From Hyphomicrobiales bacterium (GTDB taxonomy: Bacteria > Pseudomonadota > Alphaproteobacteria > Rhizobiales > Aestuariivirgaceae): 10,233 nt of DNA. Made by a program: the position numbers and the translations under genes. Location of the stretch: the NCBI GenBank assembly GCA_013002595.1, contig JABDJG010000058.1:1-10233 (forward strand), in the 5' to 3' direction. Within the stretch, counting starts at the first letter, position 1, and the number at the start of each line of letters is the position of its first letter. The notes under the pieces were generated by a model. It searched no databases and was not told the DNA's origin. It worked only from the letters and a program-made list of their open reading frames with translations. Of the stretch, positions 5,204 to 10,233 are shown piece by piece.

Positions 5204-6244
5204 ATTTCCGGGCAATCCGTTCGTATCGCTGTCGTTGGCGCCGGTCTGATCGGCAGGCGCCACGTTGAGGCCATCCTCAGATCGGATGCAGCCTGGCTCG
5301 CCAGTATCGTTGATCCGGACCCGGCCGCTGCTGCCCTTGCCGGTGAGCACGGCACCCAATGGCATGAAACGATCTCGGGCATGCTGGCTGGCGATCCCCC
5401 CGATGGCGTCATCATTGCAACGCCCAACCAGATGCATGTTGATCACGGGCTTGAATGCGTTCGCGCCGGCCTGCCGATACTGATCGAAAAGCCGATCGCC
5501 GACAGTGCAGGATCCGCCATGGCGCTTGTCAATCAGGCTGAAGGCAAAGGGATCGCCGTCCTGGTTGGTCATCACCGTCGTCACAACCCGATCATCAAGG
5601 CGGCCAGGGCGCAGATTGCCAGCGGCGCCATCGGCGATATCGTTGCCGCCCAGGCCACCTGCTGGCTCTATAAGCCGGATGATTATTTCAATGTCGCCTG
5701 GCGCACCCTGCCAGGCGCCGGCCCGGTCTTAATCAACCTCATTCACGACATCGACCTGCTCAGGCATTTCATCGGCGAGGTGCAGTCGGTTCAGGCTGTC
5801 GCATCAAACACGACCCGCGGCCATGACGTTGAAGACACCGCCGCGATCATCCTCAAATTTGCCGGCGGGGCACTGGCAACGGTGACCGTCTCGGACACCA
5901 TCGTTGCCCCCTGGAGCTGGGAGCTGACCGCGGCTGAGAACCCGGCATATCCTGAAACCGGCCAGAACTGCTACTTCATCGGCGGCACGCGTGGCTCGAT
6001 CGAAATCCCGGCCGGCACAATCTGGTCTCAGGACGGCGAGCGCAGCTGGTGGCAGCCGATCAACCACACGACCAGTCAAGTTGAGCACCGCGACCCGCTC
6101 GACGTGCAGATCGATCATTTCTGTGAAGTGATTACCGGCAAGGCCGAACCGCTGGTCTCGGGCCGCGAGGCTGTGCGCTCGCTTCAGGTGATCGAGGCGA
6201 TCACCGAGGCCGCCCGCACCGGCACCGTTGTCTGCCTAGAGTGA
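5204..6244 (+). CDS. Gfo/Idh/MocA-family NAD(P)-dependent oxidoreductase (apparent ATT start)
   Basis: A cytosolic dehydrogenase of 346 residues that should oxidise or reduce a sugar, cyclitol or related hydroxyl group using NAD(P). The N-terminal Rossmann domain has RIAVVGAGLIG with G12-x-G14-x-x-G17, then the strand end IVDPD. The family motif EKP is at 95-97 with the catalytic Lys96, followed by HHRRHNP. The C-terminal substrate domain begins near residue 120 and contains LINLIHDIDLLRHFIG, with His181 and Asp184 at the usual active-site positions. The length is typical. The first in-frame ATG (5381) would remove the whole nucleotide-binding motif. Between the in-frame stop at 5189 and the Rossmann strand there is no ATG, GTG, TTG or CTG, so ATT 5204 (encoding SGQSVRIAVVGAG after the start) is the best start. 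The substrate is not known. The TGA abuts the stop codon of the convergent permease with no gap. Confidence 0.88.
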   Translation: MSGQSVRIAVVGAGLIGRRHVEAILRSDAAWLASIVDPDPAAAALAGEHGTQWHETISGMLAGDPPDGVIIATPNQMHVDHGLECVRAGLPILIEKPIADSAGSAMALVNQAEGKGIAVLVGHHRRHNPIIKAARAQIASGAIGDIVAAQATCWLYKPDDYFNVAWRTLPGAGPVLINLIHDIDLLRHFIGEVQSVQAVASNTTRGHDVEDTAAIILKFAGGALATVTVSDTIVAPWSWELTAAENPAYPETGQNCYFIGGTRGSIEIPAGTIWSQDGERSWWQPINHTTSQVEHRDPLDVQIDHFCEVITGKAEPLVSGREAVRSLQVIEAITEAARTGTVVCLE

Positions 6245-7876
6245 TTATTCGATCGTCTCGCTGATCTTGAAGCGGCGGAACGCGAACCCGAGCGCGGGAA
6301 TGATCATCAGCCCGATGACGGCCAGGGTCAGCCAGCTCGCAATGCCGAACGAGAACCAATTTTCGTCGCTGATCTTTTGGGCAACCAGACCGGCAATGCG
6401 TGCCAGGCCAAGCGCCGTGAAGATCACGAACGTCTTCAGCACGAAATCGACCAGTGTGCGGCCGAGAAAATCAAAATCGACGCGGCCGACCGGTACCAAC
6501 TTTGAGGGAAACAACAAAAATACAAGGTTTTCAAGGCCGTACAGCAACAGATTAAACGGCAGCACATAGATGGCCATGGCGCCAAGGATGATCGCCGACG
6601 CGAGGTCGAGAAACGGCACAATGCTGACGATCATGACCAGCTGGATGGCGCTTGCCAGCAAGACCGGCATGATCAGTTGCCCGGCACAGATCCGCCATGG
6701 CGCAATCGGCAGTGCCTTGTAGTGCTCCATCCGGCCGAGTTCGCCGCGAAAATCGCATACCAGCGTGCGCGGCAGCACAAATGCAATGAAGAAGTACAGA
6801 AGGCCTATCGTCGTGCTGGCCGTAGTCAGCATCTCGGCCCCGGCCAACAGTGGCCCCATCAATGCAGCGATGCCAGCGAACACCGCGATGACCCGGCCGG
6901 AGTTGCGAAACGCATTGATCGCCTGGCGAAAGGCGATGGGCCCGAGACCGCCAAGGCTCGGTGCACGGCGTACCGACCGGCCCGTGGTCTGGTCGCTGGC
7001 CCAGAAAGACCCGCCCTGTTTGACCCGCATCCAGCGCTCGTTGAGACGCCGGTTCTCCGACAATGAGCGTTCCGAGGTGCGCTCATCGAGCACAACGGTG
7101 ACCGCCAGCAACGCGACGTTGACGGCAATCGCGGCGCTCGTCCAAAAGGCCAGTTCGGCCATCGCGTCGGCCAGCAACACCTTGGCGAACACCACGAACG
7201 GCGCCAGGATGATCGCACCTGCCCACGACTGGCGAAACCAGGACACGACATCGACGATGTTCATGCCGTTGATCGCCATGGCATAAAACAGCGCTGCTCC
7301 GGTCACGGCGAGCGCCACACCGATGACCGGCCAGCGGTACTGGGCAAACCGGCCGCTGCCGTAGGCGAGCGCAAAAACCCTGATCGCCGAACTGCTGAGC
7401 TGAATGAACAGCAATGTCAAAAGCATGCCGGTAAACGCGGCAATCATGGTGCTGGCGCGCGGCGGGATCAGCACGGTGATGATCGCCGCGCTGACGATGG
7501 CGCCGACGAAATAGGTGGCGAACTTGTAGATCACCAGATCGCGCCGCCGGAACGGCCCGCTGAACAGGAAGTTGATCTCGTTGGCCGAAAAATAGATCGC
7601 CGGGCCGGTTGAGACAAAGACCGTGAACAGGCTGGCGGCAAGCAGGCCAAGCGGCATGAAATTGGCGATATGCTCACGCAGCGCTTCAGGGTCTCGCAGC
7701 GCCGTGTCGTCCAGGTAATCGCCCGGCGAGGTCGCCCCGGCCGCAGCCAGCAGCCAGATAATGCCGGCAACGATGGTCAGGAACACCGCCCCGCGAATTG
7801 TGGCCAGCTGGCGCAGGCGGTGCCGTACACCGCCGCGCATCCGCAGGAACATCAATTGGTAAAGTGCGCTATCCAT
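6245..7876 (-). CDS. ABC exporter membrane protein (large ABC-2-like permease)
   Basis: An integral membrane protein of 543 residues, partner of the ATPase encoded just upstream. There are about a dozen hydrophobic segments in two blocks: roughly residues 28-265, and about 330-535. Between them lies a polar cytosolic stretch (DERTSERSLSENRRLNERW and on to SVRRAPSLGG). An early element, FSANEINFLFSGPFRRRDL, is typical of exporters that handle membrane-proximal cargo in the 'putative ABC exporter' family, as I recall it. The substrate is unknown. The start codon is 3 bases beyond the ATPase stop, and a GAGG in the ATPase end serves as ribosome site, so translation is probably coupled. It is about twice the size of a usual ABC-2 permease, so it could supply both halves of the channel as one chain (inference). 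Its stop abuts the oxidoreductase stop. Confidence 0.82.
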   Translation of the reverse strand: MDSALYQLMFLRMRGGVRHRLRQLATIRGAVFLTIVAGIIWLLAAAGATSPGDYLDDTALRDPEALREHIANFMPLGLLAASLFTVFVSTGPAIYFSANEINFLFSGPFRRRDLVIYKFATYFVGAIVSAAIITVLIPPRASTMIAAFTGMLLTLLFIQLSSSAIRVFALAYGSGRFAQYRWPVIGVALAVTGAALFYAMAINGMNIVDVVSWFRQSWAGAIILAPFVVFAKVLLADAMAELAFWTSAAIAVNVALLAVTVVLDERTSERSLSENRRLNERWMRVKQGGSFWASDQTTGRSVRRAPSLGGLGPIAFRQAINAFRNSGRVIAVFAGIAALMGPLLAGAEMLTTASTTIGLLYFFIAFVLPRTLVCDFRGELGRMEHYKALPIAPWRICAGQLIMPVLLASAIQLVMIVSIVPFLDLASAIILGAMAIYVLPFNLLLYGLENLVFLLFPSKLVPVGRVDFDFLGRTLVDFVLKTFVIFTALGLARIAGLVAQKISDENWFSFGIASWLTLAVIGLMIIPALGFAFRRFKISETIE

Positions 7877-7879
7877 GAG

Positions 7880-8617
7880 TTACGCCTCGGCGTGGCCTTC
7901 GTGGGTGATCGCAAAGAAGGCCGCCTCCAGGGCCGTGTCGCCGTTGCTCTGATCGACATCGCGCAACACCTCGTCCATGGTGCCGAACAGCCGGCACTCG
8001 CCGTTGACCAGCACCAGGAGATGGCTGCACAGGTTCTCAACCAGGCTTAACAGATGCGAACTGATCACCACCGCCGCGCCGGCCTCGGCCCGGTCGCGCA
8101 TCGACTGCTGGATGGCCCGAATGCCACGCGGATCAAGCCCGGTCAATGGTTCATCGAACAGGATCACCTTGGGGTCGTGCAGGTAGGCAGACGCAATCGC
8201 CACTTTCTGGCGCATGCCACGTGACAGATCGTGCGCAAGGCTGTCGCGCTTGTCCATCAGATCAAATGACGTGAGCAGCTCCTCGGCGATCTGCTCAAAG
8301 CCGGTAACGCCATAGGCGGCAGCTGAAAAGGCCAGGTGCTCCCACACCGTCAGCGTATCGAACAACCGCGGGTCATCTGGGATATAGCCGAGACTGTGCT
8401 TGGCCGCGATTGATGCATTGACGATATCGTGGCCGGCAACTTCAAGACTGCCCGCCGTGGGCGCGATGATGCCCGACAGGGTGCGCAGCGTCGTTGTCTT
8501 GCCCGCGCCGTTCGATCCGACAAGGCCCAGGATATCGCCCGCGCCGACCTCGAAACTGAGGTCCTTGACGGCCGCAAAATTGCCGTACGACTTGCAAAAG
8601 TCTTTCACTTTGATCAT
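7880..8617 (-). CDS. ABC transporter ATP-binding protein
   Basis: A 245-residue ATPase that should power the permease encoded 3 bases downstream. All core motifs are present: Walker A GSNGAGKT at 34-41 (Lys40), the signature LSRGMRQK from 131, Walker B KVILFDE at 150-156 with Glu156, the D-loop GLD at 160-162 and the switch His188 in ISSHLL. The usual Q-loop position reads YIPDDPRLFDTLTV, with Asp in place of Gln, as is seen in ABC-2 and drug or antibiotic exporter ATPases of the CcmA type. The LSRGM form of the signature also fits that class. It most likely exports a lipid, polysaccharide, or toxic compound, but the cargo cannot be read here. Upstream, 79 bases separate it from the GlpD-like gene, so it may share that transcript or have its own promoter. 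Confidence 0.93.
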   Translation of the reverse strand: MIKVKDFCKSYGNFAAVKDLSFEVGAGDILGLVGSNGAGKTTTLRTLSGIIAPTAGSLEVAGHDIVNASIAAKHSLGYIPDDPRLFDTLTVWEHLAFSAAAYGVTGFEQIAEELLTSFDLMDKRDSLAHDLSRGMRQKVAIASAYLHDPKVILFDEPLTGLDPRGIRAIQQSMRDRAEAGAAVVISSHLLSLVENLCSHLLVLVNGECRLFGTMDEVLRDVDQSNGDTALEAAFFAITHEGHAEA

Positions 8618-8620
8618 GCG

Positions 8621-8673
8621 AACTCGCGTTGTCTGGGAGGTCAGGGTGTTCTGGTTTATACACGATGCGAGTT
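8621..8673. promoter_or_regulatory. Inverted repeat flanking the ABC operon leader
   Basis: AACTCGC (8621-8627) and GCGAGTT (8667-8673) are perfect 7-bp inverted arms around 39 bases. In the ABC ATPase transcript the 3' arm ends 3 bases before the ATG and covers its ribosome site. The loop holds TATAAA (- strand, 8660 to 8655), a possible -10. If transcription starts after TATAAA the 5' arm is not transcribed, so an RNA switch would need read-through from the upstream gene. Confidence 0.3.
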
Positions 8674-8696
8674 AACACCACCTATCGAGAATGCAT

Positions 8697-10229
8697 TCAA
8701 TCCATCTGGTAAATGTTCGCCAGCCGGTGGCGCGTCTCATCGATCTGCCTGCCGACCTCGGCCTCGTCCCAGCCCAGATGAACCGAGACCGCCTGTGCCG
8801 CCCGTTCGAGGTGATCCCCGCTGAGCGGTGTGTGGTAGATCGCACCGGTGCGTGAGATCAAGATGTCGGCCAGCGTTGTTGCATGTTCATCGGTTGCCGC
8901 ATGGGCCAGGTCCGACAGTTTCACCCGCGGATCGCCGGCCACCAGCGGCGGTGAATTCGGGTTGTCGGGAAACCGGCGCGGCGTGTAATCGGGCTGTTTC
9001 GGCGGCCTCGACGGCGCGATCGAGCGCGCCACCGTCTGCGTCATCTCGCGGCCGGCACTGCGGTGCGTCATGATCGGCCCCGCCGTCAGGGCATGAACGC
9101 CTTCAAGCCCGTCGCCGCCAAGGTCATGGATCTCGACCGAGCGCTTGCCCTTCGGGTAGGCCGTATCGAACCCGAGCGGGCGCACCCCGGCCCAGGTGTA
9201 AACGATGTCGGCATCGGTCAGCCCCAGCCCGGGCAGGATCCGGGCCGTCTCACCGAGCAGGAACGCGCGGTCCGGCCCATCGACCTTGATGTCGTCGAGA
9301 TCGCCTTCATAGACCGTCTCCGTCGGCCCGATGTGATGATAGCCGCCCTGGCTCGGCAGCACATAGTGCGGCTCGCCAACGCTGTTGATCGTCGCCATGC
9401 CATGGTCCTTGAAGGCATCCGGCAGCCTGACAACGATATGCGATCCCTTGGTGCCGAGGATCAGCCGGCGCGCAGACGCGGCTGCCGCACCGTTGACCGT
9501 GTCTATCCAGATGCCCGCCATGTTGAGAACGATCGGGGCGTGAACCGTCGCGGTCCCGTCACCGCTCAGGTGCACACTCCAGGCGCCGTCACTTCGTTCG
9601 CCGAGCGTTGCATGGGTGTGATTGCGCACGACCGCGCCCATGCGCTCGGCATCCAGCACCGCATCGATGCACAGCCGTTCCGGCCAGTCGAACATGTACT
9701 CGGTGTACGCCCCGACAGAAGCCAGCTGCGCAGTGTCGGCCAGCTGGCCGATGAAGGGCAGGGCGGCGGCTTCGCGCGCATCGAGACGCCGGTAGTCAAG
9801 CGGCACATCGCGCGGCCCATAGCGGCCAAGCAGACGGAACGCCAGATCGAGCTGCCATCCCGAGTAGGGCAGGTGCTTGAGTATCGGAAACAGCATCGTG
9901 AACTTGCGCAGCCGCTCAGGTGAGTCCTTGACGATCTCGCCGCGCATTTCCATCGAGGCCCTTGCCATCGACAGCGCCACCGCCAGCTTGCCCGGCGCCA
10001 GGGCAAAGTCCAGCAGCGGCCGCGGCGTTTCGAAAAACCTCAAACCACAGTGCAACAGGCGCGATGACCGGCTCGTCGACCCGGACCCGAAATCGCCCTT
10101 GTCGGCCAGCAGCACCGAATACCCCGCCGCCGCCAGATGCTGCGCACTGCTCGCCCCGTTTATCCCGGCGCCGATGATGACGACATCGAATTGCTGACCG
10201 TCCAACGAGTTCAGAGTATCGCCCGGCAT
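8697..10229 (-). CDS. GlpD-like FAD-dependent glycerol-3-phosphate dehydrogenase family protein
   Basis: A 510-residue flavoprotein of the GlpD/DAO type, which in known members oxidises glycerol 3-phosphate (or similar sugar-alcohol phosphates) and passes electrons to quinone at the membrane. The N-terminal FAD-binding motif is FDVVIIGAGINGASSA with G20-x-G22-x-x-G25, and the ribose-binding acid is probably Asp43 in LLADKGD. The family block GSTSRSSRLLHCGLRF follows (His60). Later blocks include KGSHIVV, IGPTETVYEGD and TWAGVRPL, and the C-terminal domain is the usual DAO_C type (LADILISRTGAIYH). The length is close to E. coli GlpD (about 500). In GlpD proteins the second block is usually HGGLRY; here Cys61 replaces the first Gly, so it is a divergent member. 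I therefore leave the symbol blank. The ATG at 10229 is near the window edge and the frame is open beyond it, so a start further upstream is possible. It may be co-transcribed with the ABC genes. Confidence 0.85.
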   Translation of the reverse strand: MPGDTLNSLDGQQFDVVIIGAGINGASSAQHLAAAGYSVLLADKGDFGSGSTSRSSRLLHCGLRFFETPRPLLDFALAPGKLAVALSMARASMEMRGEIVKDSPERLRKFTMLFPILKHLPYSGWQLDLAFRLLGRYGPRDVPLDYRRLDAREAAALPFIGQLADTAQLASVGAYTEYMFDWPERLCIDAVLDAERMGAVVRNHTHATLGERSDGAWSVHLSGDGTATVHAPIVLNMAGIWIDTVNGAAAASARRLILGTKGSHIVVRLPDAFKDHGMATINSVGEPHYVLPSQGGYHHIGPTETVYEGDLDDIKVDGPDRAFLLGETARILPGLGLTDADIVYTWAGVRPLGFDTAYPKGKRSVEIHDLGGDGLEGVHALTAGPIMTHRSAGREMTQTVARSIAPSRPPKQPDYTPRRFPDNPNSPPLVAGDPRVKLSDLAHAATDEHATTLADILISRTGAIYHTPLSGDHLERAAQAVSVHLGWDEAEVGRQIDETRHRLANIYQMD

Positions 10230-10233
10230 ATGC

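Noticed and set aside
4585..5427. A longer version of the acetyltransferase, starting at 5427 (280 residues)
   Set aside because: The extra 132 residues lie antisense to the oxidoreductase N-terminus, show no domain, and ignore the AGGAG site that places the start at 5031.
9063..9923. Long + strand open frame of 286 codons opposite the GlpD-like gene
   Set aside because: It is antisense to conserved GlpD blocks, and has no recognisable domain.

Overview
The window is about 10.2 kb of chromosome-like DNA, most likely from an alphaproteobacterium. The signs are high G+C, a membrane-anchored hybrid kinase with an HDFNN phosphoacceptor box, and the mix of EamA, GNAT, Gfo/Idh/MocA and GlpD-like genes. 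No rRNA, tRNA, CRISPR, transposase, integrase or phage gene was seen.

Layout from left to right: (1) the last 52 codons of an unrecognised gene (+); (2) a complete MASE1-type hybrid sensor histidine kinase (+), bracketed by two copies of a 23-bp sequence that is also the 3' end of gene 1; (3) a secreted lipoprotein of the heparin-lyase-like polysaccharide lyase type (-); (4) a 315-base divergent intergenic region holding three alternating TCAC/GTGA half-sites 10 bp apart, a second dyad and a short tandem repeat; (5) an EamA/DMT permease (+), probably starting at TTG; (6) a GNAT acetyltransferase (-) whose 3' end overlaps the EamA gene by 26 bp; (7) a divergent intergenic region with a 17-bp direct repeat and a 14-bp perfect palindrome; (8) a Gfo/Idh/MocA oxidoreductase (+) whose only reasonable start codon is ATT; (9) a two-gene ABC exporter operon (-), ATPase then permease, 3 nt apart; (10) a GlpD-like FAD-dependent dehydrogenase (-) running to the window edge.

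Genes 2 to 9 alternate in direction, so each unit up to the exporter is essentially monocistronic. Only the two exporter genes, possibly preceded by the GlpD-like gene, form an operon. No single pathway links the genes. The lyase (extracellular polysaccharide), the permease (small-molecule transport) and the two oxidoreductases suggest general carbon and metabolite handling. The kinase has no adjacent response regulator.

I did not find a convincing undescribed multi-gene system. The points most worth a second look are the apparent ATT start, the repeat bracketing the kinase, and the two structured intergenic regions.
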